Of a stretch of 64,000 bases of DNA, positions 15,868 to 24,390 are shown piece by piece (position 1 is the stretch's first letter; every line of letters begins with the position of its first letter). The stretch is taken from positions 714,027 through 778,026 of the forward strand of contig CAWBKK010000002.1 in NCBI GenBank assembly GCA_963789355.1, written 5' to 3'. Position numbers and translations under genes: made by a program. Under the pieces are notes generated by a model that was not told the origin of the DNA, searched no databases, and saw only the letters and a list, made by a program, of their open reading frames with translations. Source of the DNA: Gaiellasilicea sp963789355. Lineage in GTDB: Bacteria; Actinomycetota; Thermoleophilia; Gaiellales; Gaiellaceae.

Positions 15868-17231
15868 CGGGCCGGAGCGCGCGGGAGATCGTCGGCCACG
15901 AGGGCCCGCTCCGCGTCGGCGAGGACGGTGTGCTCCGGATCGAGGGGCGGACTGCGCCGGAGCTGGCGGAGGAGTACGGGACGCCGCTCTACGTCACCTC
16001 CGAGGCTCAGATCAGGGCGAACGTCCGCCGGCTGCGCGGAGCGTTCGAGGAGCGCTGGCCGCGCGTGACGCTGCTGTTCGCGACGAAGTCGAATGCCAAC
16101 CTCGCGGTTCGGCGCGTCCTCCTCGACGAGGGTGTGGGCGGCGACTGCTTCGGGCTCGGCGAGCTGACGCTGTCCCTGCGCAGCGGCGTGCCGCCCGAGC
16201 TGCTCGTCCTGAACGGCAGCAACAAGCAGCCGGCGGAGCTGCGCCTCGCGATCGAGAGCGGCGTCACGATCAATCTCGACGACCGCAGCGAGCTCGCCCT
16301 CACCGCTGCCCTCGCCGAGGAGCTCGACCGGCCCGCCGCGGTCTGCCTGCGCGTCTTGCCGTTCAGCTACGCCGACCCGGCGGCGCTCGAGCCGGAGTTG
16401 GCCGCCATCGCGGCCGACACGAGCCACGACAAGTGGGGGATGGACCGGCAGACCGTCCTCGAGCTCGTCCCCGAGGCGCTCGGGTCCGACTGGCTGCGCC
16501 TGCGTGGGCTGCACTTGCACGTGAGCAGGCTCCGGCCGACGCCGGAGGCCTTCGAGCTCGCGGCGCGGCTGATCGCCGCGTGCATCGCGGAGCTGGACGA
16601 GCGCTTCGGCTGGCAGCCCGAGCTGCTCGACTTCGGCGGCGGCTACCCGCACGAGCGGGATCCCGAAAGCGGCGCGCCGTCCGGCAGCCATCCCGTCGGC
16701 ACGCCGGAGGAGTACGCGGAAGCCCTCACCTCGAACTTGCGCACGGCGCTGGCCGAGCGCTCGCTCGGCGAGCCGCACCTCCTGCTCGAGCCGGGCCGGC
16801 GGCTCGTCAGCAACGCAACCGTCCTCCTCGCCCGCGTCGGCGCCGTCAAGCGCCTGCCGAGCGGATCGAAGACGTGGGCCAACGTCGACGCGAGCACGAA
16901 CCATTGCCTGCGGGCTCCGCTCCAGGACTACTACTACGAGATCGTGCACGCGACGACGGGCCTCGAAGCAGGGGGCGAGCAGGTGAGCGTCGTCGGCCCG
17001 ACCTGCGTGGTCGACCTGCTCGGAGAGCGTTCGCTGCCCGCGCTCGGCCAGGGCGACCTGCTCGCGGTGCTGGACGTCGGCGGCTACGCGGAGGTGCTCT
17101 CGAATCAGTTCAACCTCCTGCCGCGCCCCGCGACCGTGCTCGTGAACGGCGAGAGCGCCGACCTGATCCGGCGGCGGGAGACGATCGACGACCTGCTCGC
17201 GACCCAACTTGTGCCGGATCGGCTCGCATGA
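15864..17231 (+). CDS. Fold-type-III PLP decarboxylase, diaminopimelate-decarboxylase-like
   Basis: 455 residues, GTG start inside the aminotransferase stop (GTGA). Alanine-racemase-like barrel with the PLP Lys75 (FATKSNANLAV), His in GLHLHVSR, the phosphate-binding LLDFGGGYP and LLEPGRRL, and the C-terminal GPTCVVDLL with the active-site Cys and Asp contributed across the dimer. Biosynthetic LysA is normally about 420 residues and sits with lysine or arginine-tRNA genes. This copy sits in a catabolic operon under the operator at 14481, so a different D- or L-diamino or amino-acid substrate is likely. N-terminus slightly extended. The reaction (decarboxylation) is inferred from the family. 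Confidence 0.82.
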   Translation: MTGRSAREIVGHEGPLRVGEDGVLRIEGRTAPELAEEYGTPLYVTSEAQIRANVRRLRGAFEERWPRVTLLFATKSNANLAVRRVLLDEGVGGDCFGLGELTLSLRSGVPPELLVLNGSNKQPAELRLAIESGVTINLDDRSELALTAALAEELDRPAAVCLRVLPFSYADPAALEPELAAIAADTSHDKWGMDRQTVLELVPEALGSDWLRLRGLHLHVSRLRPTPEAFELAARLIAACIAELDERFGWQPELLDFGGGYPHERDPESGAPSGSHPVGTPEEYAEALTSNLRTALAERSLGEPHLLLEPGRRLVSNATVLLARVGAVKRLPSGSKTWANVDASTNHCLRAPLQDYYYEIVHATTGLEAGGEQVSVVGPTCVVDLLGERSLPALGQGDLLAVLDVGGYAEVLSNQFNLLPRPATVLVNGESADLIRRRETIDDLLATQLVPDRLA

Positions 17232-17263
17232 GATTGTTGACAATCCGACTATGATCGACAATC
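17232..17263. promoter_or_regulatory. Operator/promoter site 2 of a shared regulon
   Basis: GATTGTTGACAAT (17232-17244), spacer CCGACT, ATGATCGACAATC (17251-17263): both 13-base elements are identical to site 1, with equal spacing. TATGAT (17250-17255) sits 9 bases before the ATG at 17265, which would give a leaderless or near-leaderless transcript. It occupies the only gap (33 bp) in an otherwise overlapping gene string, so it probably restarts transcription for 17265-20712. Confidence 0.72.
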
Positions 17264-17264
17264 C

Positions 17265-18398
17265 ATGAAGATCACCGATGTCGAGGCCGCCGTCCTGCGG
17301 CAACCCGCCGTGAACGAAGGGATCGCCGACGGCAGCCAGGACGATCTCGTGATCCTGGTGCACACCGACGAGGGGATCACCGGGATCGGCGAGGTCGACT
17401 CGGCGCCCGACGCCGTCGCGGCGCTGGTGACCGCTCCGGGGTCACATGCGATCGCGCAGAGCCTGCGCGAGCTCTTGCTCGGAGAGGACCCGCTCGACGT
17501 CGAGCGGCTCTGGGACAAGATGTACCGCGGCGTCATCTTCGTCGGCCGGCGCGGGATCGCGATCCACGCGATCAGCGGCATCGACATCGCCCTCTGGGAC
17601 ATCAAGGGCAAGGCGCTTGGCAAGCCGGTCTGCGAGCTGCTCGGAACCGTCGAGCACGAGCGCATCCGCGCGTACGCGTCCAGGCTGATGCCGGACACGA
17701 CCGAGGAGGTGACGGAGGCGGTCTCGGCGCTCCGCGAGCAGGGCTTCACGGCGGTCAAGCTCGGCTGGGGGCCGCTGGGGCAGGATCCCGTCCACGACGT
17801 CCGCCTCGCCGCCGCGGCGCGCGAGGCCGGTGGCGACGGCGTCGAGATCATGATCGACGCCGGTCTCGGCTACGTGGCCGACGCGGCGATCGGGATCCGC
17901 GTCGCCCGCGAGCTCGAGCAGCTCGGGGTCTACTGGCTGGAGGAGCCGTTCGAGCCCGACGAATACGAGGCCTACGCCGAGCTCGCCGACGCGGTCGAGC
18001 TCAGGGTCGCGGCCGGCGAGCAGGACGCGACGCGCTGGGGCTTCCGCGAGCTGATCGAGCGCGGCCGCGTCGACCTGATCCAGCCCGATGTCACCCGCTG
18101 CGGCGGGATCACGGAGCTGCTCCGGATTGCGGCGCTCGCCGAGGAGTACGGGGTCGAGCTCGTCCCGCACGCGTGGAAGAGCGGGATCATCAAGGCGGCC
18201 TCGTTGCACGTGAACGCCGTGTTGCCCGGGGCGCTTTTCCAGGAGTACTGCGTCGCGGAGACCGAGATCAACACGAAGCTGACGCGCCAGCTGCTGCCGC
18301 TCGAGGCGGACGGCTACATCGCCGTCCCGACCGCGCCCGGACTCGGAATCGACCTCGACGAGGACGTGTTCTCGTCCCTACGTGTGGAGGCACGATGA
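17265..18398 (+). CDS. Enolase-superfamily enzyme, mandelate-racemase subgroup
   Basis: 377 residues. Metal ligands Asp198 (IMIDAG), Glu226 (WLEEP) and Glu252 (AGEQ). Candidate catalytic bases are Lys165 in VKLGWG at the end of barrel strand 2 and His302 in VPHAW at strand 7, with Asp275 (IQPDVT) forming the His/Asp dyad. This is a mandelate-racemase-like signature, unlike the Asp-X-His enzymes at 10005 and 27332. Dehydration or racemisation of a hydroxy acid is expected; substrate unknown. The ATG follows operator site 2 by one base, and the stop overlaps the next start (ATGA). Confidence 0.87.
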   Translation: MKITDVEAAVLRQPAVNEGIADGSQDDLVILVHTDEGITGIGEVDSAPDAVAALVTAPGSHAIAQSLRELLLGEDPLDVERLWDKMYRGVIFVGRRGIAIHAISGIDIALWDIKGKALGKPVCELLGTVEHERIRAYASRLMPDTTEEVTEAVSALREQGFTAVKLGWGPLGQDPVHDVRLAAAAREAGGDGVEIMIDAGLGYVADAAIGIRVARELEQLGVYWLEEPFEPDEYEAYAELADAVELRVAAGEQDATRWGFRELIERGRVDLIQPDVTRCGGITELLRIAALAEEYGVELVPHAWKSGIIKAASLHVNAVLPGALFQEYCVAETEINTKLTRQLLPLEADGYIAVPTAPGLGIDLDEDVFSSLRVEAR

Positions 18399-19696
18399 CC
18401 CAGATCTCGCCCGAAGCCGCTTCGGCGCTCGCAGCCCGCGCCGCCGCCGTGATCCCCGGAGGCGTCAACAGCGGCCAGCGCCGCGTGCCCGGGCTCGAGG
18501 ACCTCGTCGTGACCGCCACGAGCGGCTCGACGTTCACCGACGCGGAGGGCCGCGTCTTCACCGACTATCACTCCGCCTTCGGGCCGCCGCTCCTGGGGCA
18601 CAACGACCCCGATGTCGACGCGGCGGCCGCGAGCGCGTCCGGGCTGATGGGGGTCGGCGTCACGCCGGTCGAGATCGAGCTCGCCGAGCGGCTCGTCGAC
18701 GTGGTGCCCTCGCTCGAGAAGGTGCTGCTGACGGCGACCGGGAGCGAGGCGACCTTCCACGCCCTCCGGCTGGCGCGCACCGTCACCGGACGCCGGCACG
18801 TGCTCAAGTTCCAGGGCTGCTACCACGGCTGGCACGACTCGGTGGCGATGAACGTGATCTCACCGGCCGAGCGCGTCGGCGGCAAGGACCCGCTCTCGCA
18901 GGGGATCCTTCAGGAAGTGCTCGACGCGACGATCGTCTGCCCGTTCAACGACGCGGACGCGGTCGAGCGGGCGCTGACCGACCACGACGTCGCCGCAATC
19001 ATCCTCGAGCCGATCCCGCACAACATCGGGGCCGTGCTGCCGAAGCCGGGCTTCCTCGAGCGCCTGCGTGAGCTGGCGACGAAGCATGGGACAGTGCTCG
19101 TCTTCGATGAGGTGATCACCGGCTTCCGCCACGGCCTCGGCGGCTACCAGGCGATCGCGGGCGTCACGCCCGACCTGACCACGCTCGGGAAGGCGATGGC
19201 AAACGGCTGGCCGGTCTCCGCGCTCGGCGGCAAGGCCGAGCTGATGGACCTGTTCTCGACGACGCCGGGGCAGCCGGCCTTCTTCGCAGGCACCTTCAAC
19301 GGGCATCCCGCGACGACCGCGGCCGCGCTGGCCACGCTCGACAAGCTCCAGCGCGAGCCGGTGCACGAGCACGTCTTCCGGCTCGGCGAACGCACGCGCG
19401 AGGGGCTGCGCGCGCTCTATGAGCGGCTCGGCGTGCCGGTCGTCGTGGCCGGCTTCGGCTCGGTCTTCGTCACCTATTTCCTCGAGGGGCCGGTGGAGAG
19501 CTACGACGACCTGCTCCGGAACGACGTCGACCTCTTCGTCGGCTACCGCCGCGAGCTGATGCAGCACGGGATCTTCGAGCTGCCGCTCAACCTGAAGCGG
19601 AGCCACTTCTCGTACGCGCACAGCGACGAGGACGTCGACCGCCTGCTCGAGGGCACCGAGGCCGCCGTCGGCGCGGCGCTGGCTGCTCGCGCGTGA
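18395..19696 (+). CDS. Class III aminotransferase, glutamate-1-semialdehyde-aminomutase-like
   Basis: 433 residues: PGGVNSGQRRVPG opening as in HemL-type enzymes, GSEATFHALRLAR (phosphate binding), GCYHGWHD, VLVFDEVITGFRHGLGG and the PLP Lys in TLGKAMANGWPVSALGG, then FFAGTFNGHP. It lies between an enolase-superfamily enzyme and a deacylase with 4-bp overlaps on both sides and no heme genes nearby, so it is more likely a catabolic aminotransferase or aminomutase than HemL. Second class III enzyme of the same regulon. Confidence 0.86.
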   Translation: MTQISPEAASALAARAAAVIPGGVNSGQRRVPGLEDLVVTATSGSTFTDAEGRVFTDYHSAFGPPLLGHNDPDVDAAAASASGLMGVGVTPVEIELAERLVDVVPSLEKVLLTATGSEATFHALRLARTVTGRRHVLKFQGCYHGWHDSVAMNVISPAERVGGKDPLSQGILQEVLDATIVCPFNDADAVERALTDHDVAAIILEPIPHNIGAVLPKPGFLERLRELATKHGTVLVFDEVITGFRHGLGGYQAIAGVTPDLTTLGKAMANGWPVSALGGKAELMDLFSTTPGQPAFFAGTFNGHPATTAAALATLDKLQREPVHEHVFRLGERTREGLRALYERLGVPVVVAGFGSVFVTYFLEGPVESYDDLLRNDVDLFVGYRRELMQHGIFELPLNLKRSHFSYAHSDEDVDRLLEGTEAAVGAALAARA

Positions 19697-20712
19697 GCAC
19701 CCAGGTCTCCTGCACGATCGACCTGACGGCTGCGGGGAAGCAGCTCGGCCGGCTCCAGCTGCCGAAGATCACGAACACGGGCGGCTGGGCCAGCACCTTC
19801 ATCCCGATCGCGTCGATCGCGAACGGGGATGGGCCGAACGTGCTCGTCCTGGCCGGCAACCACGGCGACGAGTACGAGGGGCAGGTGGCGGCGCTGCGGC
19901 TGATCAATGAGCTGGAGCCCGAGCGGGTCTCGGGGCGGGTGACGATCATCCCGGTCCTCTCCGGCGCCGCCTCGAAGGCGAACACGCGGATGTGGCCGTC
20001 GGGCGTCAACTTCAACCGTTCCTTCCCCGGGTCGCCGGAGGGGCCGCCGAACGAGCAGCTCGCCGACTACCTGACCCGCTTTCTCTTCCCGCCCGCCGAC
20101 GTCGTGATCGACATGCACTCGGGCGGGCGCACGGCCTGGTTCGTCCCCTGCTCGCACATGCACGTCGTCGACGACGCGGAGCAGCGCCGGGCGATGCTCG
20201 CCGGGATGCAGGCGTGGAACTCCGACCACCACTTCCTCTACATCGACGTGAACGGCACCGGGCTCCTGCCGGTCGAGGCGGAAGGCCAGGGCAAGCTCGT
20301 GATCACGACCGAGCTCGGCGGCGGCGGCCGCGTGCCCGCCGCCGTCCACGAGCTGGCGTGGAGCGGGCTCACGAACGTGCTTCGGCACGTGGGCGCGCTC
20401 GAGGGCGAGGTGGAGACGCGCGCCGCGCTCGGACTGCCCGAGGCGGTGATCCTGGACGGCCGCGACCCGGCCAACTACGTGACGGCCGACGAGGACGGGA
20501 TCTTCGAGGGCCTGCTCGAGCCGCCGGCGGAGGTGAAGGCCGGCGACCCGGTCGGGCGGCTCTGGTTCCCGGACACTCCGGGCCGGCCCCCTCAAGTGCT
20601 GCGCGCGCCGCTCGACGGCGTGCTCGCGGTGATCCGCGCGATTCCGGCGACGGAGGCGGGCGACGGTCTCTTCACGACCGGTCAGCCGATCGCCGCCGCC
20701 GAGCTCGCCTGA
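19693..20712 (+). CDS. Succinylglutamate desuccinylase/aspartoacylase-family zinc deacylase
   Basis: 339 residues, intact paralogue of the frameshifted gene at 13454-14459. Zinc ligands His57 and Glu60 (GNHGDEYEG) and His142 (VIDMHSGG); substrate-binding Asn-Arg in NFNRSFPG (106-113); glycine-rich TTELGGGGRV. A C-terminal beta-barrel-like domain (about 245-339) resembles the extension of AstE/DoeB enzymes. It should cleave the amide of an N-acylated amino acid. GTG start overlaps the aminotransferase stop (GTGA); one base separates its stop from the MFS gene. Exact acyl group unknown; DoeB-like N-acetyl-diaminobutyrate is one candidate only. Confidence 0.86.
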   Translation: MSTQVSCTIDLTAAGKQLGRLQLPKITNTGGWASTFIPIASIANGDGPNVLVLAGNHGDEYEGQVAALRLINELEPERVSGRVTIIPVLSGAASKANTRMWPSGVNFNRSFPGSPEGPPNEQLADYLTRFLFPPADVVIDMHSGGRTAWFVPCSHMHVVDDAEQRRAMLAGMQAWNSDHHFLYIDVNGTGLLPVEAEGQGKLVITTELGGGGRVPAAVHELAWSGLTNVLRHVGALEGEVETRAALGLPEAVILDGRDPANYVTADEDGIFEGLLEPPAEVKAGDPVGRLWFPDTPGRPPQVLRAPLDGVLAVIRAIPATEAGDGLFTTGQPIAAAELA

Positions 20713-20713
20713 C

Positions 20714-21961
20714 GTGCCTCGCCTCGCGTGGGTCGGCGGACGGACGTTCGCGAGCCTGCGCAAGCACCGCAACTTCCGGCTCTACTTCGTCAGCCACGCC
20801 GTCTCCTTCGCCGGCACGTGGATGCAGCAGATCGCCGCGTACTGGCTCGTGCTGGAGCTGACCGGGTCACCGCTCGCCGTCGGCTCGCTCGCGCTCGCGC
20901 AACTGCTGCCCGTGACGCTCCTCGGCCTCTTCGCCGGCTCGGTGATCGACCGGGTCGATGTCCGCCGCCTGCTGCTCGTGACGGAGTCGCTGCTGATCGT
21001 CGCCGCGGGCACGCTGGCCGTCCTCACGCTGACGGGCGCCGTCGCGCTCTGGCACGTCTACGTGATCGCGGCGGTCCAGGGCCTCGTGCTCGTCTTCGGC
21101 AACCCGGCGCGGCACACCCTCGTCTTCCGGATCGTCGGGAAGGGCGACCTGCCGAACGCTGTCGCGCTCAGCTCGGCACTCGGCACGATGGCGCGGATCG
21201 CGGGGCCCGGTCTCGGCGGGCTCGTCGTCGCCCTGGCGGGAAGCGGGATCGCGTTCGCCGTCAACGCCGTCAGCTACCTCGCCGTCGTGCTCGCGCTGCT
21301 CGCGATGCGGAACCTGGCCCCGTTCGTGCCGCCCGCGACCCGGACCGGTCGGCGCGCGAGTCTCCGGCTGACGCTCTCGTTCGTGCGTCGCTCGCGCCGG
21401 GTCGCGGTGGCGTTCTTCGCCGTGCTCGCGCTCAGCACCGTCTCGTTCAACTTCGACGTCCTGCTCCCGCTGCTGGCGGGAGAGACGCTCGACGCGGGCG
21501 CCGACGTGTTCGGCCTGATCGCTGCGGTCTTCGGCGCCGGCGCCCTCTGCGGGGCTCTCGTTCTCGCCACCGTCAGCAGGGCGAGTCTGCGGGTGCTCCT
21601 GGGCGGCGCGGCAGGCTACGGCCTCCTCGAGCTCGTGCTGGCGCCGCAGCGACACCTGGCCGCCGTCTGCGTCCTCCTGTTCCTGATCGGCGGGTTCTAC
21701 GTGCTCTGGGGCTCGAGCGCGCTCGCCTCGCTCCAGCTCGCGGCGCCGGAGCACCTCCGCGGCAGGGCGGCGAGCCTCTACTTCTTCGCCTTTCAGGGCG
21801 GCGCGCCGCTGGGCGGGCTCTTGGCCGGCTGGCTCACGTCGCGGGGCGGCACGCAGCTCGCGTTCGCAGTCGCCGGCACCGCCGCAGTTCTCGTCGCCGT
21901 CGCTGGGACATTGACCCTCGCAACTCGAGCCGAAGGAGACCTGAATGCACGTCACGCCTAG
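20714..21961 (+). CDS. Major facilitator superfamily transporter (EntS-like)
   Basis: 415 residues, GTG start, about twelve transmembrane helices. The N-terminal FRLYFVSHAVSFAGTWMQQIAAYWLVLELTG is typical of the EntS/MFS_3 exporter group. The inter-helix motif GSVIDRVDVRRLL follows TM2 and a basic loop (RTGRRASLRL) divides the halves. Most relatives export small molecules, so import of the operon's substrate should not be assumed. Tightly downstream of the deacylase and overlapping the ceramidase-like start by 17 bp, so it belongs to the same transcript. Confidence 0.83.
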   Translation: MPRLAWVGGRTFASLRKHRNFRLYFVSHAVSFAGTWMQQIAAYWLVLELTGSPLAVGSLALAQLLPVTLLGLFAGSVIDRVDVRRLLLVTESLLIVAAGTLAVLTLTGAVALWHVYVIAAVQGLVLVFGNPARHTLVFRIVGKGDLPNAVALSSALGTMARIAGPGLGGLVVALAGSGIAFAVNAVSYLAVVLALLAMRNLAPFVPPATRTGRRASLRLTLSFVRRSRRVAVAFFAVLALSTVSFNFDVLLPLLAGETLDAGADVFGLIAAVFGAGALCGALVLATVSRASLRVLLGGAAGYGLLELVLAPQRHLAAVCVLLFLIGGFYVLWGSSALASLQLAAPEHLRGRAASLYFFAFQGGAPLGGLLAGWLTSRGGTQLAFAVAGTAAVLVAVAGTLTLATRAEGDLNARHA

Positions 21962-23321
21962 CTACACCCGCTGCCGGTTCGGCGTCGCCACCCGGGACGT
22001 CACGCCCCCCGTCGGGATCTATGCCCGCACCTGGGGCGCTGCGACGCACCACGTCGCGGAGGGCGTCCACCGCCCGTTCGCCGCCACCGCCGCGGTGTTC
22101 GCGCCGCTCGCGGGCGACGGGCCGACGCTCGCGCTCGTCGCGCTCGACATCGGCTGGTTCCAGTACGCGCCCGACGAGCAGGAGCTGCGCGCTGCGATCA
22201 GAGACCGCGCCGGCCTCGAAGAGGCGGAGCTCTTGATCAACATGTCGCACACGCATGCCGGGGCGAACGTCAACACGCAGCTCGACGACAAGCCCGGCTT
22301 CGAGCTGATCAAGCCCTACCTCGACGAGCTGACCGAGCAGATCGGGGCCGCGGTGGTCGAGGCGCAGGGTGCACTCGCGCCGGCGTGGGTGACCTACGGC
22401 TACGGCCGCTCCGCGCTGGCGACGAACCGCGACTTCTGGGACACCGCCGCCGAGAGGTTCGCCTGCGGCTACAACCCCGACGCGCCAGCCGACGACACGC
22501 TGCTCGTCGGGAAGGTCAGCGACGACGCGGGCGAGCCGCTCGCGACGCTGTTCAACTACGCGTGCCATCCCACGACCCTCGCCTGGCAGAACCGGCTGCT
22601 CTCGCCGGACTACATCGGCGCCGCGCGCGAGGTCCTGGAGCGCGCCTTCGGAGTCCCGGCCCTGTTCTTGCAGGGAGCGTCGGGTGAGCTCGGCCCGCGC
22701 GACGACTACGTCGGTGACACGGACGTCGCCGATCGCAACGGCCGCCAGCTCGGCCACTCGGCGGCGGCGGCGGTCGAGAGCCTCCCGCCGGCGGGGACGC
22801 GCTTCGTCTACACCGGCATCGTCGGCTCGGGCGCGAATCTCGGCACGTGGGAGCACCAGCCGCTCGAGTCAGAGGAGACGCGGGCCGGCGAGGTGCTGGC
22901 GGCGCGAATGGCTCACGTCGAGTTGAAGCGCAAGGAGGAGATCGGCGTCATCGACAGCGCCGCCGGCGCGACCTCCGACTCGGTCCAGGAGCAGGAGAAG
23001 GCGCTGCGCCGCCACTTCCTGCAGCTTGCGCTCGGGGACGACCCGGTCTACGCGATGCCCGTGTGGACATGGCGACTCGGGGGCGCGCTGCTCGTCGCGG
23101 TCCCCAACGAGCCGTACTCCCTCTTCCAGCTCGAGCTGCGGCGGCGGTTCTCACCGACGCCCGTCTTCGTCCTCGGCGTCACGAACGGGACGACGGGTTA
23201 CCTCTCACCGGAGGAGACCTACGGCAGCGGGCTCTACCAGGAGCAGCAGTCGCCGTTCGCTCCAGGCTGCCTCGAGCAGACGATCGAGTTCGCCGCCAAC
23301 GCGCTCGAGGAGCTGCGCTAG
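21945..23321 (+). CDS. Ceramidase N-terminal-domain-like metallohydrolase, second copy
   Basis: 458 residues, diverged paralogue of 11174-12544: GVATRDVTPPVGIYAR opening, metal His-X-His in INMSHTHAGAN, NYACHPTTLAWQ, LQGASGELGPRDDY (Gly where ceramidases have the nucleophile, by my recollection) and VTNGTTGYLSPEETYGSG near the end. No signal peptide. AAGGAG lies 7 bases before the ATG, which itself lies inside the MFS gene. That each divergent operon carries one deacylase of the AstE type and one of this type suggests the two act on the same class of compound. Confidence 0.77.
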   Translation: MHVTPSYTRCRFGVATRDVTPPVGIYARTWGAATHHVAEGVHRPFAATAAVFAPLAGDGPTLALVALDIGWFQYAPDEQELRAAIRDRAGLEEAELLINMSHTHAGANVNTQLDDKPGFELIKPYLDELTEQIGAAVVEAQGALAPAWVTYGYGRSALATNRDFWDTAAERFACGYNPDAPADDTLLVGKVSDDAGEPLATLFNYACHPTTLAWQNRLLSPDYIGAAREVLERAFGVPALFLQGASGELGPRDDYVGDTDVADRNGRQLGHSAAAAVESLPPAGTRFVYTGIVGSGANLGTWEHQPLESEETRAGEVLAARMAHVELKRKEEIGVIDSAAGATSDSVQEQEKALRRHFLQLALGDDPVYAMPVWTWRLGGALLVAVPNEPYSLFQLELRRRFSPTPVFVLGVTNGTTGYLSPEETYGSGLYQEQQSPFAPGCLEQTIEFAANALEELR

Positions 23322-23359
23322 GAAGACGTAGTCGCCCGGCTCCCCTTGGGCTCCATGCC

Positions 23360-23776
23360 TCAGAGTGCGGTCGCGGAAGACACCGGGCCGACTGGCGCCG
23401 TCGGCACCCACGGACCTTCGATCTGGGTTGCCTCCACGTCGCCCGGCCAAGGCGGCATCGTGATGCACAGAAACCGCAGCGCTTCCGCCCCGATGCAGCG
23501 GTACTGGAAGGCAGTACCGACCGGGATGTCGATGGAGACACCCGGGGTCAAAGGGGTCACTTCTTCCTCGCTCTCGTCCCGGCGCCAAATTTCCCCCCGG
23601 CCGGACAGGACGTGCCAGAACTCGCTCACCGTGGCATGGACGGTCGCCCGGTTCACCTGCCCTGGCGGGACCGTGGAATGGATCATGTCGCCGGTTGTGC
23701 CCCCCATCAAGTAGCGGATCTCCGCCCCGGCAGGGGAACGGGCATCGGAGGTCTCGGGAAGCGGGCGGGTCTGCAT
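23360..23776 (-). CDS. Cupin-domain protein
   Basis: 138 residues from ATG 23776, which has GAAGGAG 5 bases upstream; the frame stays open further but without a ribosome site. Single cupin: ATVHATVSEFWHVLSGRGEIW (motif 1, metal ligands His and Glu partly replaced) and LTPGVSIDIPVGTAFQYRCIG (motif 2). The weak motif 1 means metal binding is uncertain. Similar proteins are often annotated as cupin isomerase-like or sensors. It converges with the ceramidase-like gene over 38 bp. Confidence 0.75.
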   Translation of the reverse strand: MQTRPLPETSDARSPAGAEIRYLMGGTTGDMIHSTVPPGQVNRATVHATVSEFWHVLSGRGEIWRRDESEEEVTPLTPGVSIDIPVGTAFQYRCIGAEALRFLCITMPPWPGDVEATQIEGPWVPTAPVGPVSSATAL

Positions 23777-23915
23777 GGGCACTCCTTCGCGGGCTCGTCC
23801 GCAGCCTATGCGGTCACCGCAACAACGGAAACTGTCGTCCTTCTCTCCTCTCCGCGTAGGCTCAGCTTGGATCCGGAGCCATCCTCGCCTGGGCAAGTCT
23901 CGGGAATGGGGATGC

Positions 23916-24365
23916 CTAAGTTCGCCGCGCGTACTCGACGGTGGCGAATGGCCAGTCTGATTCGAGCCACTCAGTCACGGCGCGCCGGAGCGAGGCGTCT
24001 AGGTGGGCGTGACTCTTCCGCACCCAGGAGAGGACGGAGGCGGCGTGGTCGCCATCGGGGAGCGGGTAGATGTAGACGCACCCGATCACGTCACGGCCTC
24101 CCGGATCGAGCACCGTGTATGTGAACCCCCGCCGGTTGCGGAAGTCGTCGGCGTGGCGCTGCAGGTCGGCACGGTTCTCGTCCCGCGTCATCTCTCGCGG
24201 CCAGGAGCCGTCGGGGAAACCAGGCGTCTCCGCGATGTGCTCCATTGACGACGTCCAGGCGTCGTAATCCTGCTCGTTGTGCTCGGGCGTAAGCGGTTCG
24301 AGGACGAACTCGGAAGACTCGAGTCCGAGCGGGACCTCGAATTCGGGCGGGACGAGCTCGGCCAC
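23916..24365 (-). CDS. GNAT-like N-acetyltransferase
   Basis: 149 residues, GTG start. A FVLEPLTPEHNEQDYDAW opening and a central GGRDVIGCVYIYPL strand followed by ASVLSWVRKSH resemble the GNAT core, but the acetyl-CoA pyrophosphate loop (Q/RxxGxG/A) is not obvious, so activity is uncertain. It lies 25 bp downstream of the phosphotransferase gene on the same strand and is probably cotranscribed. Confidence 0.6.
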   Translation of the reverse strand: MAELVPPEFEVPLGLESSEFVLEPLTPEHNEQDYDAWTSSMEHIAETPGFPDGSWPREMTRDENRADLQRHADDFRNRRGFTYTVLDPGGRDVIGCVYIYPLPDGDHAASVLSWVRKSHAHLDASLRRAVTEWLESDWPFATVEYARRT

Positions 24366-24390
24366 GAACCGATCCTAGGGCGTTGGCTGC

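Noticed and set aside
15864..17231. Biosynthetic lysA
   Set aside because: Coupled to an aminotransferase under a catabolic-type operator and away from lysine or threonine genes; the family includes other decarboxylases.
18395..19696. Heme biosynthesis gene hemL
   Set aside because: No tetrapyrrole genes nearby; the gene is embedded by overlaps in a catabolic operon.
13454..20712. Ectoine degradation cluster
   Set aside because: DoeB-like and class III aminotransferase families are present but the M24-type ectoine hydrolase and the semialdehyde dehydrogenase are not, and the extra decarboxylase and enolase-family genes do not fit.
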